From assembly GCA_015178975.1 (NCBI GenBank), contig WHVD01000006.1, positions 1,116,001 through 1,180,000 of the forward strand: DNA of 64,000 nucleotides, given 5' to 3'. The position numbers and the translations under genes are program-made. Source of the stretch: Hysterangium stoloniferum. Taxonomy: Eukaryota > Basidiomycota > Agaricomycetes > Hysterangiales > Hysterangiaceae. The notes under the pieces were generated by a model. It was given only the letters and a program-made list of their open reading frames with translations. It searched no databases and was not told the DNA's origin. Every line of letters begins with the position of its first letter. The first letter of the stretch is position 1. Shown one piece after another: positions 24,209 to 35,442 of the stretch.

Positions 24209-24754
24209 GACCATGGTCACAATAAGTGACCATGGTCACAACAAGTGACCATGGTCACAACAAGTGACCGTTGTCACAACAAGTGACCGTTGTCACAACA
24301 AGTGACCGTTGTCACAACAAGTGACCGTTGTCACAACAAGTGACCGTTGTCACAACAAGTGACCGTTGTCACAACAAGTGACCGTTGTCACAACAAGTGA
24401 CCGTTGTCACAACAAGTGACCGTTGTCACAACAAGTGACCGTTGTCACAACAAGTGACCGTTGTCACAACAAGTGACCGTTGTCACAACAAGTGATCGTT
24501 GTCACAACAAGTGATCGTTGTCACAACAAGTGATCGTTGTCACAACAAGTGATCGTTGTCACAACAAGTGATCGTTGTCACAACAAGTGATCGTTGTCAC
24601 AACAAGTGATCGTTGTCACAACAAGTGATCGTTGTCACAACAAGTGATCGTTGTCACAACAAGTGATCGTTGTCACAACAAGTGATCGTTGTCACAACAA
24701 GTGATCGTTGTCACAACAAGTGATCGTTGTCACAACAAGTGACTGTTGTCACAA
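24209..24754. repeat. 19-bp tandem array, 28 units
   Basis: Unit GACCGTTGTCACAACAAGT. Spacing is exactly 19 bp from 24209 to 24741. There are three variant blocks: 3 units with GACCATGG, 12 with GACCGTT, 13 with GATCGTT, then a partial GACTGTT unit. The core GTTGTCACAAC is nearly palindromic. A looser GTGACAGTCGCAAGAGC-type array follows to about 24900. Confidence 0.95.
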
Positions 24755-25149
24755 GAGCGCGCGACAGTCGTCACAAGAGTCGCAAGAGTGCGTGACAGTC
24801 GCAAGAGCACGTGACAGTCGCAAGAGCGCGTGACAGTCACAAGAGCGTGCAACAGTCACAAAAGGTGCGCGACAGTCACAAGGCACGACAGGTGTCACAC
24901 GTGCACTAGCGCGTGAATATTATGTCATATATTATGTCATCATATATGCTACAATTGAGAATGGCAGAAATGTCTAAAACATTCCAAGTAAAATAGCTAA
25001 AATAGGATAGAAATAAAGTTCAATATGTCTCTAAATGTCTCAGATCTCAGTGTATATAAGGAGCTCTGCTCCAGCCATGAAATATAACTCATTTTATCAA
25101 CCCATTTACACCACATCTGTGTGTCACTGCAGCAAGCAGCCTACTCCAC

Positions 25150-25525
25150 CCCTATCTGGGCAGTTGGACATCTAATTCCACCTCTATCAGAGCTGTTGGA
25201 AACCCTCGCCACCTCTATCAGAGTTGTTGGCCCAATCAGATCCCTTGTCACCTCAATCTGAGCTGTTGACTGATCTGCTGTTCCCCTGTCACCTCAATCT
25301 GAGTTGTTGACTTTTGTCCCCCTTTTGCCACCTCTTAGTTGAGTAGCTGGCTATCTTTTATATATCTGTTGCCACCTCGGTTAGAGTTGTTGGCTATCAA
25401 CCTATAATATATAAACAATCTTATACTATAGTCAACCTCTTAATTGAGTACTGATTATTAGTTTTCCTTACATTGTTATTTGTAGTCAAGACTTCAGTCA
25501 CCTCTAGTTGAGTAATTTGACTGTT
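25150..25525 (+). repeat. repeated CACCTC...GAG..GTTGG motif in LTR-B
   Basis: About nine imperfect copies of CCACCTCTATCAGAGCTGTTGG at roughly 30-60-bp intervals downstream of the LTR-B TATA box. Each copy is partly self-complementary. Also present, inverted, at 56740-57010. Confidence 0.65.
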
Positions 25526-25888
25526 CATTACATTACAAATAATCCCTTTTCCATTGTTCATTCATTGTGAATCAGTAAAGCATATTCACATAAACAAATA
25601 CTGAGAATATCCTTGCAGAATCCTTAAGACTACATTAAGATCCTGATAAGTTAGTATCACAGTAGACCCTGTAGGTTAGTGTAAATAAAGCATATATTAA
25701 CCAAATAGTGTTTTATTCTATATCTAATCTAGCTAGCATTGAAGTTAAATCTAGCTTCGGAATCAGTAAATTGTTATTCTTATTTTAGTAGTTGTTATCA
25801 CAGAAAAAGAACAAGCTTGCACAAGCAGCTCTCAAAACCTTCTTTGCAAAGTAGGGTGCATATATTCAAGTAAACTCTTGACTTCAGG

Positions 25889-26673
25889 GGACAGGCAGCC
25901 AGAGTAAAACTGGTAATGGAGGACCGAATCACCCCAGTTGCAACGTGTGATGAGGTTGTTGAACTGGATGATGTAGTTGGTAATGCATTGGGTGTCTTTC
26001 ATTTTGAGATTAGAAAGCATGGTCTCGGCATCGCCAGTTTGGTCGTAGGGGCCGAAGTTTGTTTCGAGTTCCTCAACAAAAGCATCCCAATCATGAAGCC
26101 AATTGGGATCTTCAGTGAGGCTGGAAAATGCAGGTTCAAACCAGGCTACTGTGGAATCCTTGAGGTAAGAGAGCATGAAGTTTACCTTTCAGTCATCCAT
26201 TGCAAAAGCAGCTGGGCAGTCCCAAAAGTTGAATCAAGAAATGTTGGTAATTTCTTCGGGTTTGAGCCAGTGAATGGTTCGGATTTGTCCAGGTTCCTTT
26301 TCCTTGGTATTGTTCTTTAAAAAATCGTTAAGGAATCCTAAGGTACCTGAGAACAGTTCCCATGCTTTTTGGGAGAGAAATCTTGTTTTTGTTTCACAGA
26401 CTTCTTAGGACCACTGGCTTGAGGTATAGGTTCATCACTATCCTCGGGTTCGGGTCCTGGAGCTGACTGATTGTTAACCTCTCCAGGTGCTTTGGGTTCG
26501 GCGGCTTCAGGTGCTTCCTCAGTGTCACCAGTAATTTCCACAAAGTGGGATTCTTCAGAGGTTTCTGGTTGTGGGGTTTTTGGAGTAGCTCAGGCTGTAT
26601 ACAGGAATGGAGACTGGAGGGTGGAAGATTCTGCTTCACCACTTGGCTCAACATCTTTCTTTCTCAGAGGCAT
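25889..26673 (-). pseudogene. gag of chromovirus 2, truncated
   Basis: Starts MPLRKKDVEPSGEAES at 26673, with a TGA after LYTA. It continues with an acidic Pro/Glu-rich part (DTEEAPEAAEPKAPGEV) and the capsid core (LSYLKDSTVAWFEPAF, WDAFVEELETNFGPYD, NYIIQFNNLITRCNW). It ends at the LTR-B junction, losing the zinc knuckle. Confidence 0.8.
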
Positions 26674-26710
26674 GAGTGATGGAAAATGCGAGTGTGAAAT
26701 CAGAATATAC

Positions 26711-28268
26711 TGTTAAGAACAGAAAACTAACTGATGTTGGTAGGCTGACGGGGACTGAACAGAAGGACTTGGCTTCAGCTTACTGTATGTGCTTGTGAAG
26801 GATAGGTCACATAGGAGGCGTGACTAAAGGCTTTAAGCCTTAGACCTTAAGCCGCTTTATAATGCTATTATTTCCTTTTCCTTTTATATTTTATTTCTCT
26901 CTTTATCACTCATAAATACACTTTTATTAGTTCAAGACTCCATGTATGCTCATGGGCGCTCTCGCCCACAAGAAGTATGCGTATGTCACAGTAGTAGTCA
27001 CACGACAAAAACTCAGACACTTTTCAACCCCGACAACCATCACCTGCACATGCAAGTACTGGTCTGGGGTCTAGTCTGAAACTAGTCTTCGCCTTATCTC
27101 TCTTCCTAAATCTACAGTAACTACACTTCACACTGAAACAGTCGAAGTCAGTTACTACTACTCGACTTGACTTCTACCTCTTGGTTTGTGTGGTAAGAAT
27201 ATCCATCGTAGCTCATGTTCTTAGGATATTCTCTCTCTCTCACAATATATACTTTCTCTCCGCTACTTGGCCATTGGCCCAGCTAGCTACACAATCAGAT
27301 CGTACCGTAAGGTCAATCCACTCTTGTAATTATCTACTGATTGCACCTTAAGGGTCAATCGTAATCTATATTTGATCACTTCAAACTACTAGTCGGTTGT
27401 AATTTGTACTATCGTTAGTCGATAACGATCGCACATTGAGTAGTAAACTACCCGACCCTTTACAGTGCTGCACCCTTACAAGTTACTGTCAGGTGTCCTT
27501 AAATTTCAGGCAGGCAAAAAATAGTCCTAACGAATCCCTCACAGTGAGATACCAATTGGGAACTGAAGGGTAAGTCAAGTGTCAGGCTGAGGGGTTGGAA
27601 ACTGAGGGTGGGCAAGTGCACGCAAAGGTGGGGAGTGGGATACTTAGAGTAAGGCTTATGAGAGGAGTATGTGGGTGTTCTGAGTCGATATTCTGATTGC
27701 TTAGTAGCTACATGACAGCGGGTCTATATGCAAGTTATTGGCGTCTAGAAACTACTAACTAAGGGAAAAGCGGAAACACTATTTGACTAGAAACCGGAAG
27801 TTTACAATATGATCGGTGGCCGTGATTAACTGAGAGTGGATTACAAGAAAAGGAAATAGTCCACGGGCTACAAGTATATATAGGCATATATATGTGTTCA
27901 CCCTTTGTTTCTTGTTTCCTTTGTTCCACTCCTTTTGTTCTGGCATGTAACCACATCATACATGTATATAGCCTAGGTAGTTTTCTCTCTCTTTCCTTAT
28001 CATTGTTATGACCATGTCATAACCGTGTCGCAACCCAACGGTCCCCAAGGATGTTACCATCTATCGACGTGTCAAGTTAATGATCAAGTCATTGCTTCAG
28101 CAACCATCGGAACACCAATACTGATGTACACCTTCACGGCGATCAAACCCCATTTACGCCCCTGTCAAAATACTCGTACTGTCTGGTTATGCTTTGATAC
28201 ATCCCCTTTTTATTATGATGATCCATTTTACTCTATGTTTCATATAACAAGGAGTGAACACATAACAG
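26711..28268 (-). repeat. rearranged LTR-A-type LTR (5' LTR of chromovirus 2)
   Basis: The body (26711-27892) matches the minus-strand solo LTR at 37187-38086. It is split by an insert at about 26783-27467, possibly another solo LTR (TGTATGTGC ... TTTACA). The LTR head of about 240 bp is present but inverted at 28004-28242. The segment is flanked by inverted repeats TATGTGTTCACCCTTTGTT (about 27890-27910) and AACAAGGAGTGAACACATA (28246-28266). Confidence 0.6.
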
Positions 28269-29559
28269 GAACAATGAGTGAAAGTGTAAGACTGGGGTGC
28301 CAGGCTTACAACTCACTACGTTATTGAACACTATCAGCATGATTGGGCTGCAAAACAATATTAAAGGATTGAAAGAACAATCCATAATCTATCTATTGGT
28401 GCAACAAGGTAATTTACCTCAGGGTTTGAGTCTACATGTTGTCATGACTTGATCATATTAATTGCAGGTGTTCTCCGATTTGCGTCAGTACTAAATGGAC
28501 ATGACTTCAGTAGATGAAATTTTAATCTTGATTTTTAGCGTAATTTTCATATGGAATTTACAGATTTTAATTATGGATAAGGTTTGAGATTACTGCTCCT
28601 TTCCACCTTTTTCACTAAAATTATATTTCTCCCGGTCTTATGACAGAAACATACATCACACCAACACTGACTGCTCGCCTATTGTCTCCCCAATCATCCT
28701 CTTCTGGTGGCCACACCATCCCACTCACCTATTGTTGCTGGGGATTGTTCCCATTTTTTTCATCTCACTGCCCTGATCACAATTGTTAATTTCCTGTCTC
28801 CACAATCACTTCCCCCTCGAACAATATTTTCCTTGTGCCTTTGTGCCTTTGTTCTCCAATTGTTCCACCGGAAGAAGTCCTTTAAGAGAGAATCTTTTAG
28901 TAGCTACTCTCATAGAAAAGAACTCCCCTATCACTTACTGTATATTATTACGATTTGCAATCAGATAACATTGTCCTGTCTGTTGCTGAGTGAGGCTGAT
29001 ACCTACAGCCTTACACTCAGTGACGATATTTTATCCTCTGGGAATTTTATATCATGCACTCATCTCACATCCAATATAGCACATGTTTCAAGGCTTCAGA
29101 ACCAGCTTGGAGAGTTGGCAAGTATTTATTCCAAACATTTTGCCTAGCTTCTTAATGTCAACCGCAGCATATCCACCCTTCTCATTTGCCGCTTCTTTCT
29201 CGATCTGCGAGAATTACATTCCCAATGTAACACAACGAATATGATGACCAATTTCATGGACACTACCTTCTGAGTGGTGGTATGCAGTATTGGAGATTCT
29301 TTGATTGAAGACATCGGAGATGCAAATTATACAAGAGATTTTATTTCAGTGGCACATTGTGAAGGGGACCTCCCCATCCATTCCACTGAGGGGTGTGAGG
29401 AGACCTCTGGTGGGAGAGTTGAAGGCATTGGTGCACAGTAATGTAAGGGGGTTATCAAATACTATGAGTAACCACAAAAATTTATAACACTCCAAGAAAC
29501 AAGATAAAGGCCCCAAAATCAATAGGCACAGTTCATAATTATTTAATGTCTTCAGGATA
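28269..29559 (+). repeat. decayed LTR-like repeat (family F), no gene
   Basis: About 28310-29020 is homologous to 38180-38795, which precedes a gypsy gag: shared AAGGTAATTTACCTCAGGGTT, TTTCATATGGAATTTACAG and GTGAGGCTGATACC blocks. Frames in it (for example 28707-29147) have no known domain. From 29060 to 29559 nothing is recognised. Confidence 0.5.
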
Positions 29560-30126
29560 TTAACAGGCCCCCAAGAATACTTGTATGGATTTATTTATCA
29601 AACATCTGATCAAAAATAGTGTGAGTAAAATAATAAGTGAGGGGGGGAATCCGCCAACATCCCTGTTGTTAACCTGTTCTGACATGTTCTGTTCAGATAC
29701 TAAGCTGCTCGACCCAACCCCCCTTTCAGGTGGGTCCTGTCCCGTTTTTCTGCTCATACCCCTGTTGCCTGCTGTGGGCGTGACCACACTACGCAAAGCT
29801 CCTTCAGAAGGTACGGCCTCCAATGCCTCATCAGCGTCCACCTCTGACCTTCCCTCTGCTCTCAGCGAGGCCCGGACCTTGTTTCGGTCCCGTTTTTCAT
29901 CGTTCGCTCTGACGATAGCGTCCCGCATTGCATTGAATAGGCTTTCGACAGAGTTGAAATTCTCGGCAACTGGTGACTCCTCAACATTCGCAAGTCCAGT
30001 CCTTCCAGGCAGTGAAGGGGAACCTGCCCCTCCACTAGAGGTGTCGTCCACCCGAGGTATAGCTGGAGGTAAACCTTGCCCCCTTACAGAGGGAGGTCTT
30101 GAATTCTTTCCACGAGTCGAGGCCAT
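29560..30126 (-). CDS. unassigned ORF, possibly ORF1 of a DIRS-like element
   Basis: A 188-aa frame starting MASTRGKNSRPPSVRGQGLP. It is rich in Ser, Pro, Glu and Arg (SLFNAMRDAIVRANDEKRDR, EGRSEVDADEALEAV), with a hydrophobic C-terminal stretch (LIILLTLFLIRCL) that may be read-through into repeat sequence. It lies head-to-head with the RNase H/tyrosine-recombinase frames, across an inverted repeat (30195-30314). Composition and place fit the gag-like first ORF of a DIRS-type element, but I recognise no domain. Could also be an unrelated short frame. Confidence 0.35.
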   Translation of the reverse strand: MASTRGKNSRPPSVRGQGLPPAIPRVDDTSSGGAGSPSLPGRTGLANVEESPVAENFNSVESLFNAMRDAIVRANDEKRDRNKVRASLRAEGRSEVDADEALEAVPSEGALRSVVTPTAGNRGMSRKTGQDPPERGVGSSSLVSEQNMSEQVNNRDVGGFPPSLIILLTLFLIRCLINKSIQVFLGAC

Positions 30127-30194
30127 GTATATATGCCAAAAAACGAAGTATATGCAGTTCGAACACGAACTGCCGTCGATAGACCACTTTAAAA

Positions 30195-30314
30195 GATTCT
30201 ACTCGAGCAGACGAGTAGGTAGTATGTTGTCTGAAGTAGGCACCTTGTTTCCACCTTAGTCAGCACCTTCTGATCCCGAAGCTCTCCTTGTTCGCAGCGG
30301 GTTCAGTAAATATA
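30195..30314. repeat. inverted repeat, left arm (partner 32375-32495)
   Basis: About 120 bp, nearly identical in inverse orientation to 32375-32495 (shared TACTCGAGCAG, AGTATGTTGTCTGAAGTAGG, TCTGATCCCGAAGCTCTCC). The two arms bracket the RNase H and tyrosine recombinase frames, as expected for DIRS-type terminal repeats. Confidence 0.85.
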
Positions 30315-30321
30315 GTATATA

Positions 30322-30856
30322 GTGGCTGAGTTATCTCACCTGGACCATCTACTGTATTCTTCTGAGGTCTCATTCAGTACAGATCAATTTATTTGTTCCC
30401 TCTTACCTCGTGTGGTTCTGGACTTGCATATTTATGTCGATGCTTCCACTTCTTGGGGTGTTGGCCTCATTGTGGGCTCGAAATGGGCAGCCTGGCATTT
30501 GCAGGAGGGTTGGGCTTCACATGGGCGGGACATTGGGTGGGCAGAATGCATTGCGCTGGAACTCGCTCTCCACTGGCTGGATCACCTGTCTTATACTAAC
30601 ACTGAATTTATTATTCACTGGTGTTATCGGGGCTTTCTACCAGGGTCGTTCACACAATCTGCAATGCAACGATTCTGTCCGACGTATGGCAGCTTCTCTT
30701 GTCCCCGCGAATAACACTGTCTCCCCTCTCTATGTTCCCTCTACTGACAATTTGGCAGACCCGATTTCCCGCAGCGTTTTCGGTTCGCAAGTTGAGAGGT
30801 TGCATCCTCAGTTTCAGCTCCCACCAGAGCTAGCCCCTTACCTCCTTTATGTCTAG
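30322..30856 (+). pseudogene. RNase H domain of a DIRS-like element
   Basis: Reads in two frames. The first gives DLHIYVDASTSWGVGLIVGS and AECIALELALHWLDHL (catalytic D and E region). The frame then shifts near 30610, and GVIGAFYQGRSHNLQCNDSV and VPSTDNLADPISR follow. The conserved D-N segment before GVIGA is lost at the shift. No reverse transcriptase precedes it, so the element is truncated on its left. Confidence 0.75.
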
Positions 30857-32116
30857 TTCCATTGCTGGTGCACATGTGTGTGCACGTGCTGCAACATCTG
30901 AGACGGAGGGAGTTGGGGCCACTCCCTCCTTGCCGCACTCACTTGTTCGCTTTCGACAGCCCCGATATTCCACTGATCCCTTCTCAACAATCTCTCCTTC
31001 AATTCTTCGCCCACATGTCCTTGCCAAAGATCGTTTTCTGACATGGCTCACACCTTTCGCAATCACACATCACGCTCATCTCTCCACACATTTTTCTACA
31101 GCTTTGATTGCACAGTGGCGTTCAGTCATGTTGTCATCCTTAACAGATGATTCCCTCACTGGCTATGCAGTGGGTTTGCTTCGCTTCACAAATTTTTGCG
31201 ATAAAACTGGCATCTCCGAGACTGATCAAATGCCAGCTTCTGAGGATCTCCTTTCCCTTTTTGTTACATCCCGTGGGGCTGGCTTAGTTGGGGGTGGTAC
31301 GGTCAAAAAGTGGCTGCAAGGGATTCACTTTTGGCACATCCTCAATGGGGCCCTTTGGTTGGGTGGTGCTTTGTTAACCCGAACTATCAAAGGCATTACA
31401 CGTCTCACTCCAGATTCTGCCTTCTTACCCAAACGTGAAGCTCTGACCATCGCACATGTGCAGGCTCTGGCCCATCATTTAGATCTTTGTGATTCATTTG
31501 ATGTTGCCGTGTTTGCTGTAGCATGTGTTGCATTCTGGTCTTCCTGTCACCTTGGTGAACTCACGATTAAGGCCATGGGGAATTTTGACCCTATCTTTCA
31601 CGTCTCTCGCAGTGTTCCTTTTTCTATAGGGGTTACTTCCACGAACATTGCTTTTGCAAAATTTCATATTCCATGGTCCAAAACTCACCTTCGCCGTGGC
31701 GATGATATTAACATTACTGATACCGGTGATGATACTAGTCCCTACCGTGCTCTCCTTGCACATTTTCATGTCAATAATGACATTCCAACTGATGCCCCCC
31801 TTTTGCGTGGAAAACTCCCACTGGCTACACGCCCATGTGCAAATCGTGGTTTTTGGAACGTTGTTATGAAATCTGGACACTCGTTGGTTTGCCCCTATGC
31901 AAGGGTCATGCATTTCACATTGGGGGCACTACTCATCTCCTTCTGATGGGTGTTGACCCTTTTATTGTAATGTCAATAGGCTGATGGACTTCTTCCGCCT
32001 TTTTAGCTTATTGGCGGCATTGTGACGAGATTCTCGCTTCTGTCAGTGTTTCCTTGCAGGACCAACAGTCATTACGCTCTGCCATGGCTACTTTCCGTAC
32101 TGCAATGTTGCCGTGA
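30849..32116 (+). pseudogene. tyrosine recombinase of a DIRS-like element
   Basis: Family: tyrosine recombinases (DNA breaking-rejoining enzymes) that integrate DIRS-order retrotransposons through circular DNA. Follows RNase H directly. Visible: HVLAKDRFLTWLTPF, the box I region FWSSCHLGELT, and after a frameshift near 31900 GHAFHIGGTTHLLLMG, then a TGA inside the Gly-x-Trp-x-Ser box and FLAYWR, which holds the likely nucleophilic Tyr. In active relatives the first Arg lies in CRLGEL and the second in HSFRIGG. Both are His here, consistent with CGY to CAY transitions. With the frameshift and the stop it is inactive. Confidence 0.8.
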
Positions 32117-32183
32117 TGTAGTTTTTAAACTCTTTTTTTTCTTTTTTTAATCTCACTGCTTCTGCTTATACTATTACACCGTT

Positions 32184-32366
32184 ATGTTTATTAATTTTGG
32201 GGGAGTCGGCATGGAGGTAGGAACAAGCCGACTGTGTGTGGTAGGTGGGAAGTGGCATGTTCCTCCATCTCACACTCGGGCTGTTTGTCTGCTGGTGAGC
32301 GGACAGGCAATCCTCCTCCCCCCCCCCCGTCATACATTGCAAGCTATAGGTGATGGCACCAATTAG
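32184..32366 (+). repeat. direct repeat copy 1 (partner 32525-32660)
   Basis: About 135 bp (GTGGCATGTTCCTCCATCTC ... GGCACCAATTAGTCAGC) repeated at 32525-32660. The first copy is preceded by a GTCGGC/GCCGAC hairpin (32205-32232). The copies flank the right arm of the inverted repeat (32375-32495); probably split terminal repeats of the DIRS-like element. Confidence 0.75.
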
Positions 32367-32524
32367 TCAGCTATACTTACTGAACCTGCTGCGAACAAGG
32401 AGAGCTTCGGGATCAGAAGGTGCTGACTAAGGTGGAAACAAGGCGCCTACTTCAGACAACATACTACCTACTCATCTGCTCGAGTAGAATCTTTTCCCTC
32501 CCTCCCAACCCTTTTAGTGTCTTG

Positions 32525-32660
32525 ATGGGGGAAGTGGCATGTTCCTCCATCTCACACTCGGGCTGTTTGTCTGCTGGTGAGTGGACAGGCAATCCTCCTC
32601 CTCCCCCCCATCATACATTGCAAGCTATAGGTGATGGCACCAATTAGTCAGCCCCATGCT
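32525..32660 (+). repeat. direct repeat copy 2
   Basis: Second copy of the repeat at 32184-32366, differing by a few transitions and the length of a C-run. Confidence 0.75.
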
Positions 32661-35426
32661 ATATGTGCCACAGCATAAGCAGTATATATGTATGATAGTT
32701 GTATCAAACTGGCTGTTTGAGCACTTGGTTGAAAAGAAACTTCTACCTTGAAAGCTATTCACTGCACATGATATCTGTTCACTGAGAATGGTATATAACC
32801 AGACTCCTAGGTTAGACCTGGAGCGTCCGCATCTTGATAAATGTCGAACGATTCAAAGTGACTGTTTTGACTTTCTTGAGTGAGCTCTGCTGAGATGTTC
32901 CCGGAAAACCATCCATGGAATTAAATGGCAGAAGCGTTCACGATTTCAATAGGAATTCCTTAGTGAACAATGCCAATGGACTGATAACTTTAGTACTGTA
33001 GTAGTACTAGGCCAAACCTTTTAGCATTTCTCGTGATTTACTAATACATTTGCTTACCGACGTCACTACTACGAGTATTTTCCTGACTAGCTTTCTCTCC
33101 TTTGGACAATCGGCAATTGTTATAGTCGATTGGTTTGAAGCTGATTTTTTGTTCGATTTTAGAGAATCACACCTCAACAAGGACGATATGAGATGAATGT
33201 CAATCTGTGTTATCATTTGAAGAAAGGTGAAAGGCTATGAATCCGGGATCGACCGCCGCAGGGTACCCGTAACGCTGCATGGCTTAAAATAAACTCACAA
33301 CTACCGTTGAATCCCATATCCCAGGCATGGGGTCAGGTCCCCAAATACTTACGCGAGAAGCGAAATACCCCAGTAGACCAATGTCGGCCATTACTCCGAG
33401 TCCCACAGTACTCTGTGCGTCACTACTCTTTCGCATTGTTTCATCACCATGTCTTTCTTCTTCAGGCGTTGGCCGCTGTCCAGATGATCTCGTCATACTC
33501 CTGCAGCTCAGACTGGTTCACCAGGAACTAGTATATTTTCATCTCCGTCCATGCAGTCACTGCGTTTTAAGGTAGTAACACCTTTGTCAAAGCCGTAGAG
33601 CAGATTATGATTCAATACAATCCCCTTGTACCAAAAGTAAGGCTCGCCACGGCCGCGCCCCAGTCCAACGGCCTTTCGAGAGCATTTTCTTTAGCGGGTT
33701 TTCAGGGCCCGCGATTTGGTCATAAGGAGCCACGCAAAGGCGGAAAGAGCGTCCTGGCTATCAAGCTAGCTAAAAATGAACCTATCCCCCATCAGCAAAT
33801 CTTCACATCTTTGAGTTAATTAAGGCCGAGCTAATAACTAGACTCATATCCCAGTCAAATCGAGAGAGAAGTACTGATCCATTTGTACGTCTACCTCGTC
33901 TTGATCCATCTCGCACAATACCTAAGAAACTTGACGAGACACCTCAAGAGCAAGAATTAGGTGTTCCGCCTTGGATACCGAACCATCTTACTGCGCCAAT
34001 CATATCTATTCTGCACGAGGCACCTCCTCGGTCGACCCGATCCCCATTATGCCCGTCTCCCCAACAGATTCGGGTGACACCGCTGATCGGTTTCTACACC
34101 TTCCATCTCACTACGGGGTCCGACAATGTCTGATGAAAGTACAGAATGGTCTCGACCACTACTCCTCAAAAATACCCTGTTCGCTATGACCGCTTCCAAT
34201 TTACCTACGCCATATTGGAGTCGATCGCGCTACAGTTGATACACCAGTATGATCATCCGCAAACTTCCTTTTAATCACATCACGTCGTCAATTACTATCC
34301 CTTCCTTGTCATGCCACGGTCCTCCTTCAACCTTTCAACTGTAGTGAAAACGCAATCTCATAGAGCTGCAGAATCTTCCCGGCGAAGAGGTGTTCCCATC
34401 TATCGCTGGAATTCATGATTTAATCTCGTCCCACGTCAAAATATGTTGCTATAACGTACAGATTGATAATATCTGGTTCATTGTCTGGCGGATATTGCGC
34501 CTCCTCCTTTCGCCGGGGATGGTATCTTCTACCACTTTTCATCTTGACACCCCTTTACCCGGCATCTATCATTCTTATTTTCAAGTTCTCCGTTGATGTC
34601 TGCCCTTTTCGGGTCCAATCTTCTGTTAAAGACACTGTGGACACCGATGAAAAAGTTGTTGTACCGCCGATCGCTTCAGATAAATTAGCAAAGAAAGATA
34701 ATGAGGATTGCAAACCGCCGCATGTTGTAGGGGATTTTCCACGAAACACTTTTGCGCTTCTGATCACGTTGTGAAGAAGCCCGGTTAGCTAAGAGAAGTA
34801 AGTTCTATTCGTGTCCAACTCCTTCACAGGAAGTCTCCGATGTCGTTTGTGGGTGTGGTGACTGGATCCTCAACCGGGAATACAAGGTATGTCTACTTCA
34901 CATTGATAAGCGCAAAACGCGAGGTTTATCGGACGGGACATTGTTTCATATCACCCCTGATCTCATGCAATTGAGTCGAGCTGATTTGGCTGGACGTGTC
35001 AAATGGACCATGCGCAACCTTTCGAAAATTGAAAATTTGATTTCGAACACGTGAGACGTGTTGCGAGAGGTGTGCCGGAGATCAATGTGACTGATTGCTT
35101 GAGAAGTGAGGAGATTACAAGAGTGTCCAACAATGGTGGCGCGTTCGAAGTGTTAAGGACTTACTCGTCCCAGGTCCCTTAACGATTGCTGAGAGTATAG
35201 AAGAGGGTGGTGACGAGAACCAAAAATATGGAACAGAGATGGTTGGAAAGCCAGGTGCAACGTGTCCGCAGACTGCTTGTTCTAATGGCATGTATGTATG
35301 ACGAGCGTCTGAAGGTTCACTCCGTGGGGATGTATACCTGATGCAGAATGGTATACAAGTACATACTTAATACATGGGGCTCTACCACGGTTTCTCCACA
35401 AATATATGCAAAGTCGGTCCAGCAAA
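32661..35426. other. unassigned region, possible decayed host sequence
   Basis: Not obviously repetitive within the window. Some segments look like former coding sequence: 33360-33496 minus (a frame ending GVMADIGLLGYFASR directly before a GTAAGT donor) and about 33830-34130 plus (VRLPRLDPSRTIPKKLDETP, VPPWIPNHLTAPII). I could not join them into a gene or name a family. Confidence 0.3.
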
Positions 35427-35442
35427 AGCACGTGGCATCATC

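Larger units (their letters stand above)
23945..25890 (+). repeat. LTR-B copy, truncated at its 3' end
   Basis: Begins TGTTATGTAT. It is homologous (opposite orientation) to the complete LTR-B at 56151-58037. It has a TATA region (GTATATAAGGAGCTC, about 25052) that fixes its orientation, downstream of a 19-bp tandem array. Its last roughly 150 bp are missing, and at 25890 it joins directly to gag of chromovirus 2. Confidence 0.8.
21314..26710 (-). mobile_element. Ty3/gypsy chromovirus 2 remnant (minus strand)
   Basis: Gag lies at the right, pol fragments at the left. It is interrupted by a solo LTR-A (21873-22686) and by LTR-B (23945-25890). Its left part ends at 21314, where pol (DASDYALAAILSI) runs directly into the 3' LTR of chromovirus 1. 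Its 5' LTR is at 26711 onward. Confidence 0.85.

Noticed and set aside
24209-24754. CRISPR-like regular repeats
   Set aside because: Units are contiguous 19-bp tandems without spacers, in a eukaryotic LTR.
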